A stretch of DNA of 64,000 nt from Paraburkholderia silvatlantica. Its GTDB lineage: Bacteria; Pseudomonadota; Gammaproteobacteria; Burkholderiales; Burkholderiaceae. The position numbers were made by a program, and so were the translations under genes. Below, in pieces: positions 28,539 to 37,927 of the stretch. Within the stretch, counting starts at the first letter, position 1; the number at the start of each line of letters is the position of its first letter. The stretch is taken from the NCBI RefSeq assembly GCF_003096715.1, contig NZ_QEOL01000010.1:62001-126000 (forward strand), given 5' to 3'. Below the pieces are notes generated by a model. It was not told the origin of the DNA. It ran no database searches and was given only the letters and a program-made list of their open reading frames with translations.

Positions 28539-31136
28539 GTGAATACCGCCTACCGCAAGTCCCTCGCCGGCACCCGGCTCGATTACTTCGACGCGCGCGA
28601 AGCCGTCGAGGCCATCCAGCCCGGCGCCTACGACACGCTGCCGTACACCTCGCGCGTGCTCGCCGAAAACCTCGTGCGCCGCTGCGACCCGGCCACGCTC
28701 ACCGCGTCGCTCGAGCAACTCATCGAACGCAGGCGCGACCTCGACTTTCCGTGGTTCCCCGCGCGCGTGGTCTGCCACGACATCCTCGGGCAAACCGCGC
28801 TCGTCGATCTCGCGGGCCTTCGCGACGCCATTGCCGACCAGGGCGGCGACCCTGCCAAGGTGAATCCGGTCGTGCCCGTGCAGCTGATCGTCGACCACTC
28901 GCTCGCCGTGGAATGCGGCGGCTTCGACCCGGACGCGTTCAGGAAGAACCGCGCGATCGAAGACCGACGTAATGAGGACCGCTTCGACTTCATCAACTGG
29001 ACGAAGAAGGCATTCAAGAACGTCGACGTAATTCCGCCGGGCAACGGCATCATGCACCAGATCAATCTGGAGAAGATGTCGCCCGTGATCCAGGCACGCG
29101 AAGGCGTGGCGTTTCCCGACACCTGCGTGGGCACCGACAGCCACACGCCGCATGTGGATGCGCTCGGTGTGATCGCCATCGGCGTGGGCGGCCTCGAAGC
29201 CGAGAACGTCATGCTCGGCCGCGCCTCGTGGATGCGCCTGCCCGATATCGTCGGCGTGGAGCTCACGGGCAAGCGCCAGCCCGGCATCACCGCCACCGAC
29301 ATCGTGCTCGCCCTCACCGAATTCCTGCGCAAGGAAAAGGTCGTGGGCGCGTACCTGGAGTTCCGCGGCGAGGGCGCATCGAGCCTCACGCTCGGCGACC
29401 GCGCCACGATCTCCAACATGGCCCCCGAATACGGCGCCACCGCTGCGATGTTCTTCATCGACAACCAGACGCTCGACTATCTGCGCCTCACAGGACGCGA
29501 AGAAGAGCAGGTCAGGCTCGTCGAAACCTATGCGAAGACCGCGGGCCTCTGGGCCGACACGCTCGCTCACGCGCAATACGAGCGCACGCTCACGTTCGAT
29601 CTTTCGAGCGTGGTGCGCAACATGGCTGGCCCGTCGAACCCGCACAAGCGTCTGCCCACGTCCGCTCTCGCGGAGCGCGGCATTGCGGGCAAGTGGGAAG
29701 AAACGCCGGGCCAGATGCCCGACGGCGCGGTCATCATCGCCGCCATCACGAGCTGCACGAACACGAGCAACCCGCGCAACGTGATCGCCGCCGCCCTGCT
29801 GGCGCGCAACGCGAACGCGCGCGGCCTCGCGCGCAAGCCGTGGGTGAAAAGCTCGCTCGCACCGGGTTCCAAGGCCGTCGAGCTTTACCTCGAGGAAGCC
29901 AACCTGCTGCCGGATCTGCAAAAACTCGGCTTCGGCATCGTCGCGTTTGCCTGCACCACGTGTAACGGCATGTCGGGCGCGCTCGACCCGAAGATCCAGC
30001 AGGAGATCATCGACCGCGACCTGTACGCAACCGCCGTGCTCTCGGGCAACCGCAACTTCGACGGCCGCATTCACCCGTATGCGAAGCAGGCATTCCTCGC
30101 CTCGCCGCCGCTCGTCGTCGCGTACGCGATCGCGGGCACGATCCGGTTCGACATCGAGCGCGATCCGCTCGGCACGGACAAGGACGGCAAGCCTGTGTAC
30201 CTCAAGGACCTCTGGCCGACCGATGAAGAGATCGACGCCATCGTCGCGAAGAGCGTGAAGCCCGAACAGTTCCGCAAGGTGTACGAGCCGATGTTCGCGG
30301 TTACGGCGGCAAGCGGCGAAACGACCGACCCGCTCTACGACTGGCGCGCGCAAAGCACGTATATTCGCCGTCCGCCGTACTGGGAAGGCGCGCTGGCCGG
30401 TGAGCGCACGTTGAAGGGCCTGCGCCCGCTCGCGGTGCTCGGCGACAACATCACGACGGACCACCTCTCGCCTTCAAACGCCATCCTGCCGAACAGCGCA
30501 GCGGGCGAGTACCTCGCGAAAATGGGCCTGCCCGAAGAGGACTTCAACTCGTACGCGACGCACCGCGGCGACCACCTCACGGCACAGCGCGCAACCTTCG
30601 CGAACCCCACGCTCATCAACGAGATGGCCGTGGTGGACGGCGCGGTGAAGAAGGGCTCGCTTGCGCGCATCGAGCCGGAAGGCAAGGTCACGCGCATGTG
30701 GGAAGCCATCGAAACCTACATGGAACGCAAGCAGCCGCTCATCATCATTGCGGGCGCGGACTACGGCCAGGGCTCGTCGCGCGACTGGGCGGCCAAGGGC
30801 GTGCGTCTCGCGGGTGTGGAAGTGATCGTGGCTGAAGGCTTCGAGCGCATTCACCGCACGAACCTGATCGGCATGGGCGTGCTGCCGCTGGAGTTCAAGG
30901 CGGGCACGAACCGCACGACGCTCGGCATCGACGGCACGGAAACCTATGACGTGATCGGCGAGCGCACGCCGCGCGCCGATCTCACGCTCGTGATTCGCCG
31001 CAGGAACGGCGAGCGCGTGGAGGTGCCGGTTACCTGCCGGCTCGATACGGCCGAAGAAGTGTCGATCTACGAAGCAGGCGGCGTGCTGCAGCGTTTCGCG
31101 CAGGACTTCCTCGAATCGTCACAGGCAGCGGCATAA
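28539..31136 (+). CDS. acnD: Fe/S-dependent 2-methylcitrate dehydratase AcnD
   Basis: The protein has 865 residues from a GTG at 28539, which gives the usual N-terminus (NTAYRKSLAGT). The aconitase core has three cluster Cys: CTN in AAITSCTNTSNPRN, and CTTCN in FACTTCNGMSG. GADYGQGSSRDWAAKG marks the swivel domain. AcnD dehydrates 2-methylcitrate to 2-methyl-trans-aconitate and needs PrpF. It replaces the cofactor-free PrpD, which is absent here. Length and signature agree with AcnD rather than AcnA/AcnB. The 148-bp gap after prpC carries no separate gene. Confidence 0.95.
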   Translation: MNTAYRKSLAGTRLDYFDAREAVEAIQPGAYDTLPYTSRVLAENLVRRCDPATLTASLEQLIERRRDLDFPWFPARVVCHDILGQTALVDLAGLRDAIADQGGDPAKVNPVVPVQLIVDHSLAVECGGFDPDAFRKNRAIEDRRNEDRFDFINWTKKAFKNVDVIPPGNGIMHQINLEKMSPVIQAREGVAFPDTCVGTDSHTPHVDALGVIAIGVGGLEAENVMLGRASWMRLPDIVGVELTGKRQPGITATDIVLALTEFLRKEKVVGAYLEFRGEGASSLTLGDRATISNMAPEYGATAAMFFIDNQTLDYLRLTGREEEQVRLVETYAKTAGLWADTLAHAQYERTLTFDLSSVVRNMAGPSNPHKRLPTSALAERGIAGKWEETPGQMPDGAVIIAAITSCTNTSNPRNVIAAALLARNANARGLARKPWVKSSLAPGSKAVELYLEEANLLPDLQKLGFGIVAFACTTCNGMSGALDPKIQQEIIDRDLYATAVLSGNRNFDGRIHPYAKQAFLASPPLVVAYAIAGTIRFDIERDPLGTDKDGKPVYLKDLWPTDEEIDAIVAKSVKPEQFRKVYEPMFAVTAASGETTDPLYDWRAQSTYIRRPPYWEGALAGERTLKGLRPLAVLGDNITTDHLSPSNAILPNSAAGEYLAKMGLPEEDFNSYATHRGDHLTAQRATFANPTLINEMAVVDGAVKKGSLARIEPEGKVTRMWEAIETYMERKQPLIIIAGADYGQGSSRDWAAKGVRLAGVEVIVAEGFERIHRTNLIGMGVLPLEFKAGTNRTTLGIDGTETYDVIGERTPRADLTLVIRRRNGERVEVPVTCRLDTAEEVSIYEAGGVLQRFAQDFLESSQAAA

Positions 31137-31194
31137 ACGGGAAACGGGCGGCGCAGCGGTCGCACGCGCGCCGCCCTTCGTTTCAGGACAACAT

Positions 31195-32385
31195 ATGGCA
31201 CACGTACCCCAGATCAAGATTCCCGCCACCTATATCCGCGGCGGCACCAGCAAAGGCGTGTTCTTCCGCCTCCAGGATCTGCCCGCTTCGGCGCAGCAGC
31301 CCGGCGTTGCGCGCGACAAGCTGCTCATGCGCGTGATCGGCAGCCCCGACCCGTACGGCAAGCAGATCGACGGCATGGGCGGGGCGACGTCGAGCACGAG
31401 CAAGACCGTGATTCTGGCCAAAAGCAGCAAGCCCGACCACGACGTCGACTACCTGTTCGGCCAGGTCGCCATCGACCGGGCCTTTGTGGACTGGAGCGGC
31501 AACTGCGGCAATCTCTCCGCCGCCGTGGGCCCGTTCGCGATCAGCGGCGGCCTCGTCGACCCGAGCCGCGTGCCCGACAACGGCGTGGCGACCGTGCGCA
31601 TCTGGCAGGCCAACATCGGCAAGACCATCATCGCGCACGTGCCGATGACGAACGGCCACGTGCAGGAGACGGGCGACTTCGAACTGGACGGCGTGACCTT
31701 CCCCGCCGCCGAAGTGCAGCTTGAATTCCTCGACCCGGCCGCCGAGGAAGAAGGCGCGGGCGGCGCGATGTTTCCCACCGGCAATCTCGTGGACGACCTC
31801 GAAGTACCGGGCGTGGGCACGCTCAAGGCCACGATGATCAATGCGGGCATTCCGACGATCTTCGTGAACGCCGAGGCCATCGGCTACACGGGCACGGAAT
31901 TGCAGGACGCGATCAACAGCGACGCGCAGGCACTCGAGAAGTTCGAGACGATCCGCGCGCACGGCGCGCTGCGCATGGGACTCATCCAGCACCTCGACGA
32001 GATCGCCACGCGCCAGCACACGCCGAAAATCGCTTTCGTGGCAAAGCCCGCGGGCTATACGGCGTCGAGCGGCAAGCAAGTGGAAGCCGGCGATGTAGAC
32101 CTGCTGGTGCGCGCCATGTCGATGGGCAAGCTCCACCACGCCATGATGGGCACGGCGGCCGTGGCGATCGGCACCGCGGCGGCCATTCCCGGCACGCTCG
32201 TGAATCTCGCGGCGGGCGGCGGCGAACGCAGTGCGGTGCGCTTCGGGCATCCGTCGGGCACGCTGCGCGTGGGCGCCGAGGCGCGTCAGGAAAACGGCGA
32301 ATGGACGGTCACGAAGGCCATCATGAGCCGCAGCGCGCGCGTGCTGATGGAAGGATGGGTGCGGGTGCCGGGGGACGCGTTTTAA
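31195..32385 (+). CDS. prpF: 2-methylaconitate cis-trans isomerase PrpF
   Basis: The protein has 396 residues. It opens with IPATYIRGGTSKGVFF and contains GGATSSTSKTVIL and GNCGNLSAAVGPFAI, the two symmetric lobes of the DAP-epimerase-like PrpF fold. It converts 2-methyl-trans-aconitate made by AcnD to the cis form. It is always paired with acnD and lies 58 bp behind it here. A strong bidirectional terminator follows. The complete length argues for function. Confidence 0.94.
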   Translation: MAHVPQIKIPATYIRGGTSKGVFFRLQDLPASAQQPGVARDKLLMRVIGSPDPYGKQIDGMGGATSSTSKTVILAKSSKPDHDVDYLFGQVAIDRAFVDWSGNCGNLSAAVGPFAISGGLVDPSRVPDNGVATVRIWQANIGKTIIAHVPMTNGHVQETGDFELDGVTFPAAEVQLEFLDPAAEEEGAGGAMFPTGNLVDDLEVPGVGTLKATMINAGIPTIFVNAEAIGYTGTELQDAINSDAQALEKFETIRAHGALRMGLIQHLDEIATRQHTPKIAFVAKPAGYTASSGKQVEAGDVDLLVRAMSMGKLHHAMMGTAAVAIGTAAAIPGTLVNLAAGGGERSAVRFGHPSGTLRVGAEARQENGEWTVTKAIMSRSARVLMEGWVRVPGDAF

Positions 32386-32423
32386 GGTGCGCTTTCAAGA
32401 AGTGCGCGGTTTGCGGTGATGAA

Positions 32424-32461
32424 AAAACCGCCCTGACGTTGCGATGCGTCAGGGCGGTTTT
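32424..32461. terminator. Bidirectional intrinsic terminator after prpF
   Basis: AAAACCGCCCTGACG (32424-32438) and CGTCAGGGCGGTTTT (32447-32461) pair over 15 bp with an 8-nt loop and flanking A and T runs. It closes the prp operon and isolates it from vapBC. Confidence 0.92.
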
Positions 32462-32521
32462 GCTTTAGCACAATGTTTTTCCAACTAGACAACAGGACCG
32501 GCCTTGGAAACATCGAAATTC

Positions 32522-32535
32522 GCATCATTTGATGC
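32522..32535. promoter_or_regulatory. Palindrome in the vapBC promoter, likely autoregulatory operator
   Basis: GCATCATTTGATGC is a 6-bp perfect dyad with 2-nt centre, 35 bp before the vapB ATG. VapBC complexes usually repress their own promoter at such dyads. The assignment rests on position only. Confidence 0.5.
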
Positions 32536-32570
32536 TAAATTCTATGCCTGCACATTGAGAGGTAACTGCC

Positions 32571-32768
32571 ATGCGCACCACCATCGCTCTCGACGACGAC
32601 TTGATCGCCAAAGCCCAGGCCTATACCGGTCTGGAAGAAAAGACGGCGCTCGTGCGCGAAGCCCTCAAAGCCCTTATCCAACGCGAGGCCGCGAGACGGC
32701 TGGCGAACCTTGGCGGCAGTCAGCCCGGCATCGTGGCCGCGCCGCGCCGCCGGACGGATGCCGAATGA
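32571..32768 (+). CDS. vapB: VapB-type antitoxin
   Basis: The protein has 65 residues. MRTTIALDDDLIAKAQAYTG and EKTALVREALKALI are typical of the ribbon-helix-helix VapB family (PF09957-like). The Arg-rich C-terminus would wrap the toxin. GAGAGG lies 9 nt upstream of the ATG. Its stop overlaps the vapC start (ATGA), so the ratio of the pair is probably set by coupled translation. Confidence 0.88.
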   Translation: MRTTIALDDDLIAKAQAYTGLEEKTALVREALKALIQREAARRLANLGGSQPGIVAAPRRRTDAE

Positions 32769-33130
32769 TTCTGGTCGACACCTCGATCTGGATCGACCAT
32801 TTCAACGCCGCCGATCCCCTATTGATGGGCCTGCTCGTAGACGAGCGCGTGCTTACGCACGCTTACGTGATCGGGGAAATCTCGCTTGGCAGCCTGCGCG
32901 AGCGCGATGTCGTCCTCGGCGCGTTGCGCGACTTGCCAGCCGTACCCATCGCCACGCCGGAAGAAACGTTCTACCTGATCGAGCAAGCAAACCTGTCCAG
33001 ACGCGGCATCGGCTACGTCGACACGAGTCTGCTTGCTTCGGCCCGCCTGCAACCGGGCGTCACGATCTGGACCCGTGACAAGCGGCTTGGAAAGGTTGCC
33101 GGCGAACTCGGTCTCGCCGCGCAGATCTGA
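32765..33130 (+). CDS. vapC: VapC-type PIN-domain toxin RNase
   Basis: The protein has 121 residues. The acidic PIN residues are present: ILVDTSIWIDHF (Asp5), VIGEISLG (Glu), GYVDTSLLASA (Asp) and WTRDKRL (Asp). In the family it cuts tRNA or rRNA when freed from VapB. The system lies between the prpF terminator and a cell-wall gene, a common place for mobile toxin-antitoxin cassettes. GC and codon use are similar to the neighbours, so no recent transfer is evident. Confidence 0.9.
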   Translation: MILVDTSIWIDHFNAADPLLMGLLVDERVLTHAYVIGEISLGSLRERDVVLGALRDLPAVPIATPEETFYLIEQANLSRRGIGYVDTSLLASARLQPGVTIWTRDKRLGKVAGELGLAAQI

Positions 33131-33149
33131 CACCCGGAACGCGCCGCCT

Positions 33150-34028
33150 TCAGCCCTGCGGCGGCGACGGCAAATACGGCATCGGGTCCACCGGCTTGCC
33201 ATCGCGGCGCACCTCGAACAGCACCGCCACGCGGTCATTGTTCTCGCTGCCCATCTCGGCGATCTGCTGGCCCTGATGCACCATGTCGCCGGTCTTCACG
33301 AGCAGACGGCGGTTGTGCGAGTAAGCCGTGAGGAAGTCCTTGTTGTGCTGGACGATGATCAGGCTACCGTATTCGTTCAGGCCCGTGCCCGCGTACATGA
33401 CTTTGCCGTCTGCTGCGGCGATCACGGGGTCGCCGGCCTTGCCCGCGATCTCGATGCCGCGCGTCGCGCCCGGCGCGAACGGTTCGACCACGCGGCCATG
33501 CGCGGGCCAAACGAGCGCCACGCTGTTGGCGTGGCGCGCCATTTCGGCGGCAACCTGGCGGCTTCCTGCCGTATTCGCGGCTGCGCTCGCGGTGGAGTTC
33601 GCCGTTGCGCCGCCAGCTGGCGGCGCGGCCACCTGAACAGTGATCGTCTGCTTCGAAACCAGCTTGATCGACTGGCCTGCGCGTAGATGACCGTTCGGCT
33701 TCAGGTGATTCCAGGCGGCCAGATCCCTGACCGAAACACTGTGCTTTTGCGCGATGCGCTGCAACGTGTCGCCGCGGCGCACGCGCACGTACGTCGTTTT
33801 CGTGACGACGCGCGTGACGGACGCACTCGCCGCCTGTTGTTGTGCGCTGCTGGCATCGGCGCTCGCCGCGTCGGAGGCCGGGATCGCCGTTGCCGCCGTG
33901 TCGGGCTGCGGCTGTTGTTGCGGTTGCTGCTGGTTCATGCTGGCGCAGCCGCCCAGCAGGGCCGCCAGCCCCAATGCGGCCCAAAACCCCTTGAGACCGC
34001 GTTGGCCGATACGATCGTCTTCGAACAT
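33150..34028 (-). CDS. NlpD-like LysM/LytM lipoprotein
   Basis: The protein has 292 residues with AGGAG before the ATG. The lipobox LLGGC is at about residue 28. LysM at about 80-125 (VRRGDTLQRIAQKHSVSV) and a C-terminal LytM/M23 fold (about 170-285) follow a Gln/Ala linker. The zinc ligands of active M23 enzymes are missing (TRGIEIAG instead of HxGxDxA, YSHN instead of HxH). It therefore resembles the amidase activator NlpD rather than a hydrolase. Members of the family recruit amidases to the septum. Gene order differs from the classic pcm-nlpD-rpoS locus. Confidence 0.85.
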   Translation of the reverse strand: MFEDDRIGQRGLKGFWAALGLAALLGGCASMNQQQPQQQPQPDTAATAIPASDAASADASSAQQQAASASVTRVVTKTTYVRVRRGDTLQRIAQKHSVSVRDLAAWNHLKPNGHLRAGQSIKLVSKQTITVQVAAPPAGGATANSTASAAANTAGSRQVAAEMARHANSVALVWPAHGRVVEPFAPGATRGIEIAGKAGDPVIAAADGKVMYAGTGLNEYGSLIIVQHNKDFLTAYSHNRRLLVKTGDMVHQGQQIAEMGSENNDRVAVLFEVRRDGKPVDPMPYLPSPPQG

Positions 34029-34742
34029 TGTTCTCTCCTGCGGTGCTTGCAGCCGCGCGATGCAGCGAGGTGGATGCCCGGGACGGTCTGCCGCGGATGC
34101 CGCGCTCCCGCCCCCTCATGACACTCCGGCTCGCCTGCGCCGGCCGCTTCGATCTGCGTCTAAATTGACCGCATCTCGAACCATAAACATTCAACGCACG
34201 CGATCGTCGATTTAACGAACGAGCGTGCCATCTCAAATTCGATCCGGCATTGTAAAGCGCAACGCCACGAAATCAGCCCAGGGAGAACACTTTGAAACAA
34301 ATGTTAATTAGCCGAATTCCTGCTCCGTGGAGGCAAGGGCAACGCGCCAGAAGCAACTGCCCCAAATCCGCGTCACGGCGACGTTCGCCGCGGCGGTATG
34401 ATCGCGCCCCTTCCCTGCCATATCGGCACACGCCCCCAGAAACTTGAACGGCACACCGACGGCGCCCGCTGAAAGGTATTTGAAATTACGTTAACATCGG
34501 CGATGTCAACGTAAACCCGCATATGGCGGGAACCCTCGCGTATTCCTCAGGTCTTTTTCTGCGTTTGTCGTGCGGCCGCCCCGGTAACCACTTTCACGGT
34601 TTCCCGCGCGAGGCGCCGCGCGCACCTCGCGCGAATTCCTGATTTTTCATGCAGGTACTTTCAGCATCTGCCTGCCCGCCGGCCCGTTTTGCATCGTCGG
34701 CTGCTTCAAGCGCCCCATGCCGGCCCGGCCTGCTGCCCCAAC
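34029..34742. other. Long intergenic region with operator-like palindrome
   Basis: About 714 bp between a leftward lipoprotein gene and rightward opgC. No coding frame is convincing. It carries an AT-richer patch (AACAAATGTTAATTAG, near 34,300), a 29-bp near-palindrome at 34486-34514 and a short CCCGC-ATATG-GCGGG dyad just after it. It should contain both divergent promoters. Confidence 0.5.
34486..34514. promoter_or_regulatory. 29-bp near-perfect palindrome upstream of opgC
   Basis: TTACGTTAACATCG and CGATGTCAACGTAA flank a single G with one mismatch in 14 bp. Size and symmetry suit a dimeric repressor or two nested sites. The regulator is unknown. Confidence 0.5.
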
Positions 34743-35840
34743 ATGTCAAAGTCATCCAACCGTCTAGTCGAACTCGATTTCTTCCGCGGCCTCGTCCTGC
34801 TGATCATCGTCGTCGATCACATCGGCGGCAGCATCGTCTCGCGCGTCACGCTGCACGCCTACGCGCTGTGCGACGCGGCCGAGGTCTTCGTCTTCCTCGG
34901 CGGCTTCGCCACGGCCACAGCATGGGCCGCGCTGTGCGCACGCCGCACCGAGGCCGCGGCGCGGCAGCGCTTCATCAGGCGCGCGTTCGAGATCTACCGC
35001 GCGTTCGTCGTGACGGCGCTGTTGATGCTGCTCGTCACGGCGATTCTCGTTGCGTGCAACGTCGATGCGCCCAACCTCGCCACCACCGATCTCGACGATC
35101 TCACGCTCGCGCCCGCGGCCGCGTTGCGCGACATCGTGCTGCTGCGCCGCCAGCCGTATCTGGCCGGCGTGCTGCCGATGTATGCGTGCTTCGCCCTCGC
35201 CGCCCCGCTCGCATTGCCGCTCGCGCGCACGCGGCCGGGGCTGCTGCTGGCCGTGAGCCTCGCGCTCTGGGGCGTTGCGCCGTACCTGGCGCCGTGGTTG
35301 CCGCACGTCGAAGACGTGCAATGGGATTTCAACCCGTTCGGCTGGCAGTTGATGTTCGTGCTCGGCGTGATCGCGCACGCGCAGCCCGTGTTCCAGCGGG
35401 TGAGCGCGCACCGTTTCGGCACGCTCGTGACCCTCGCTGCACTCGCCGTCGTGGCAGGCGCCGCGATCTATCGCCTGCAGCTCGGCAACGTCGCGCTCGA
35501 CGGCGACTTCAAGCGCAACCTCGCATGGTTTCGCGTGCTCAACTTCCTTGGCATCGCGTGGCTCACGGCGCATGTCATCCGCCTCGGCTGGGCGAAGCGC
35601 GTGGCGCATGCGCTGCCCTGGGTGGGCCTCGTCGGCCGCAAGGGGATGCTCTCGTTCGTGGCCGGCGCCGTGATTTCGCTCACGGTCGACTCGGTGCTCT
35701 ACTGGTACACCGACGGCTATCTGAACGTGCCGCTCGGCCTCTGCGCCGACGCCGTCGCGATCACCACGCTGCTGCTCGTCGCGCGCGCGTCCGACCCGCT
35801 CAGGCGGCTGCTGCCTTCGCGCGCCAAAGCTTCCGCCTGA
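34743..35840 (+). CDS. opgC: OpgC-type membrane acyltransferase
   Basis: The protein has 365 residues from the ATG at 34743 and starts RLVELDFFRGLVLLIIVVDH, the OpgC family opening. About ten hydrophobic helices follow, with WDFNPFGWQLMFVLGV in the middle. In this family the protein adds succinyl or acyl groups to osmoregulated periplasmic glucans, or acts as a related acyltransferase at the inner membrane. The glucan synthases opgGH are not in this window. It is followed by a putative secreted esterase. Confidence 0.8.
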   Translation: MSKSSNRLVELDFFRGLVLLIIVVDHIGGSIVSRVTLHAYALCDAAEVFVFLGGFATATAWAALCARRTEAAARQRFIRRAFEIYRAFVVTALLMLLVTAILVACNVDAPNLATTDLDDLTLAPAAALRDIVLLRRQPYLAGVLPMYACFALAAPLALPLARTRPGLLLAVSLALWGVAPYLAPWLPHVEDVQWDFNPFGWQLMFVLGVIAHAQPVFQRVSAHRFGTLVTLAALAVVAGAAIYRLQLGNVALDGDFKRNLAWFRVLNFLGIAWLTAHVIRLGWAKRVAHALPWVGLVGRKGMLSFVAGAVISLTVDSVLYWYTDGYLNVPLGLCADAVAITTLLLVARASDPLRRLLPSRAKASA

Positions 35841-35968
35841 AGCGACGGCGCGGCTTCCCAGGCCATGCCGCGCGCAGGCACGCCGATCACGGCTTCCGGT
35901 GCGCACGAGCGGCTGCTAGCATGATGACCCCGCGCCGCCGGCGCGCCACCGCCCACGATGTCCCTGCC

Positions 35969-36823
35969 ATGCGCAGACTCCTTCGCACCGCGCTGCTCCC
36001 GCTCGCTCTTTCTTGCGCGGCGTTCGTCATGCCGGCGGCGCCCGCCGCGGCGAGCACGGTCGTCGTCCGCACGTTCCACGCCGCGGCGCTCAACCGCGAC
36101 TGGCCCTACGTGGTGTACCTGCCGAACGGCTATCGCGCCGACCAGGGCCGCTACCCGGTGCTCTATCTCCTGCATGGCAACAACGGCGAGCCGATGGACT
36201 GGGTCACGCAAGGCCAGCTCCAGATCGCCGCCGACACGCTGATCGCCCGTCACGAGATCCCGCCCGTGGTGATCGTGATGCCGCAAGGCGGCACGGACTG
36301 GTACGTCGACCGCAAGGAGAAGATGGAGACGGCGTTTTTCCAGGATCTGCTGCCCGAGATCGAGTCGCACTTCGCGGTGGACGACGCGCGCGACGGCCGC
36401 GCAATCGGCGGTGTCTCGATGGGCGGGTTCGGCGCGCTGCGCTACACGCTGAAGCACCCCGACATGTTCTGCGGCGCGCTGCTGCTTTCCCCGGCAGTCT
36501 ATGCGGGCGACCCGCCGCCGGGTTCGGCGGCGCGTCACGTGGGGGTGTTCGGCGACCCTCAGTTCGATGCGCAGATCTGGCGCACACTCAACTATCCGGC
36601 GCTATGGAAGCCGTATTTCGCGCGGCCCTGGCGCGTGCCGTTCTTCATCGCCGCCGGCGACGACGACCTCGTGATCCAGGCCGAGTCGTCACTGCTCTAC
36701 ACGCGGCTGCGCGAGGCGGGCAACCCGGCGGCGCTGCGCATCGTGGACGGCGGCCACGTGTGGCCTGTGTGGCGCGAATTGCTGCCCGCCGCGCTCAAGT
36801 ACACGCTCGCCTGCTTCCGTTGA
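35969..36823 (+). CDS. Secreted esterase D / feruloyl-esterase-like alpha/beta hydrolase
   Basis: The protein has 284 residues from the ATG at 35969, chosen because it begins a clean signal peptide (MRRLLRTALLPLALS). An ATG at 35921 adds 16 basic residues. The nucleophile elbow is GGVSMGGFG (Ser). The Asp in GDDDLVIQ and the His in DGGHVWPVW complete a triad. YPVLYLLHG supplies the oxyanion strand. The fold matches the esterase D/antigen 85 family. The substrate is unknown. Being next to opgC, an acyl-glucan or other periplasmic ester is possible but unproven. Confidence 0.82.
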   Translation: MRRLLRTALLPLALSCAAFVMPAAPAAASTVVVRTFHAAALNRDWPYVVYLPNGYRADQGRYPVLYLLHGNNGEPMDWVTQGQLQIAADTLIARHEIPPVVIVMPQGGTDWYVDRKEKMETAFFQDLLPEIESHFAVDDARDGRAIGGVSMGGFGALRYTLKHPDMFCGALLLSPAVYAGDPPPGSAARHVGVFGDPQFDAQIWRTLNYPALWKPYFARPWRVPFFIAAGDDDLVIQAESSLLYTRLREAGNPAALRIVDGGHVWPVWRELLPAALKYTLACFR

Positions 36824-36859
36824 GCGAGGCGCGCGGCGCGCCTCGCCGCGACCCGGGCG

Positions 36860-37927
36860 TCACTCCGCCCAGTTCACCCAAAGCACCATCAGCACGGTCA
36901 TGAGCGCCGGGCCGATGAAGATGCCGATCAGCCCGAAGGTCGTCGCCCCGCCCAGAATGCCGAACAGCACGAGCAGAAACGGCAGGCGCGTGGAATTGCC
37001 GATCAGCACGGGCCGCACGAAATGCTCGGCGACGAACACAACCACGAATCCCCACACCGCAAGCGCAGCCGCCGCGATCAGCGAACCCTGGATGACGAGC
37101 CACAGCGCCGCGCCGCAGAACACGATGGGCGCGCAAAACGGCAACATGGCCGCGATGGCGGTGACCGTGCCGAGCAGCGCTGCATGCGGTACGCCGGTCG
37201 CGATATAGGCGGCGGCCAGCAGCACGCCCTCGCCCAGCCCCACGACCACGAGCCCCGTGACCGTGGCGCGCACGGCGGCGGCCATGCGCTGCAGAAGCTG
37301 TGCGCCGTCGGCGCCGAAGGCGCGGCGCGCGCCGCGCATCACCGTCGCCGAAAGACGCGGACCGGCCCGGAAGATCACGAACAGCGTGACGAGCATGAAG
37401 CCGAACGTCATCGTGGCGTGGGCGGCGCGCGCACCGAAGTGGCGGCCGAACGAGGTGATGGTGTCGCCGTGCAGGCTCTTCATCGCCGGGGACGCCTTGA
37501 GCGGCTGGGCGAGATTGGCCTGCCACCAGTCGCTCACCTGGCGGCTGCCGACCGGCAGATGCGCAACGAAGTCGGGTACTGGCACGCCGTTCTCCTGGGC
37601 GTCGCGCAGCCAGAGGTAAAGCTCGTGAGCCTCGCCGCCGGCCTGAATGGCCGTGACGGCGATCGGCAGGAGCACGAGCAGGCCGATTGCGGCAGTGAGC
37701 AGCGTGGCGATCAGCGTCTTGCGGCCCTTGAACCATGCGCGGCGCTCGATCGCCTGATAGGTGGGCCACAGGACGATGGCAAAGACGCTCGCCCAGGCCA
37801 CGGCGGGCAGGAACTCGCGCACGATCCACAGCGCCAGCAAGACGAGCGTCGCGTAGAGCACCGCAGAGGTGACGCGCTGGATTTTCTGCTCGTTTGCGGA
37901 GTTCGGAGCAGGCGGACGATGAATCAT
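36860..37927 (-). CDS. AI-2E family transporter (PF01594-type membrane protein)
   Basis: The protein has 355 residues with GAGGT before the ATG at 37927. Eight or so membrane helices are seen, with LFGILGGATTFGLIGIFIGP near the C-terminus, the family signature. Members export AI-2, Na+/H+ or other small solutes, so the name does not prove quorum-signal transport. It converges with the esterase gene. No luxS is seen in the window. Confidence 0.87.
   Translation of the reverse strand: MIHRPPAPNSANEQKIQRVTSAVLYATLVLLALWIVREFLPAVAWASVFAIVLWPTYQAIERRAWFKGRKTLIATLLTAAIGLLVLLPIAVTAIQAGGEAHELYLWLRDAQENGVPVPDFVAHLPVGSRQVSDWWQANLAQPLKASPAMKSLHGDTITSFGRHFGARAAHATMTFGFMLVTLFVIFRAGPRLSATVMRGARRAFGADGAQLLQRMAAAVRATVTGLVVVGLGEGVLLAAAYIATGVPHAALLGTVTAIAAMLPFCAPIVFCGAALWLVIQGSLIAAAALAVWGFVVVFVAEHFVRPVLIGNSTRLPFLLVLFGILGGATTFGLIGIFIGPALMTVLMVLWVNWAE

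Noticed and set aside
28428..30464. 678-codon minus-strand frame opposite acnD
   Set aside because: It is antisense to a well-conserved aconitase-family gene and its composition is of the shadow type.
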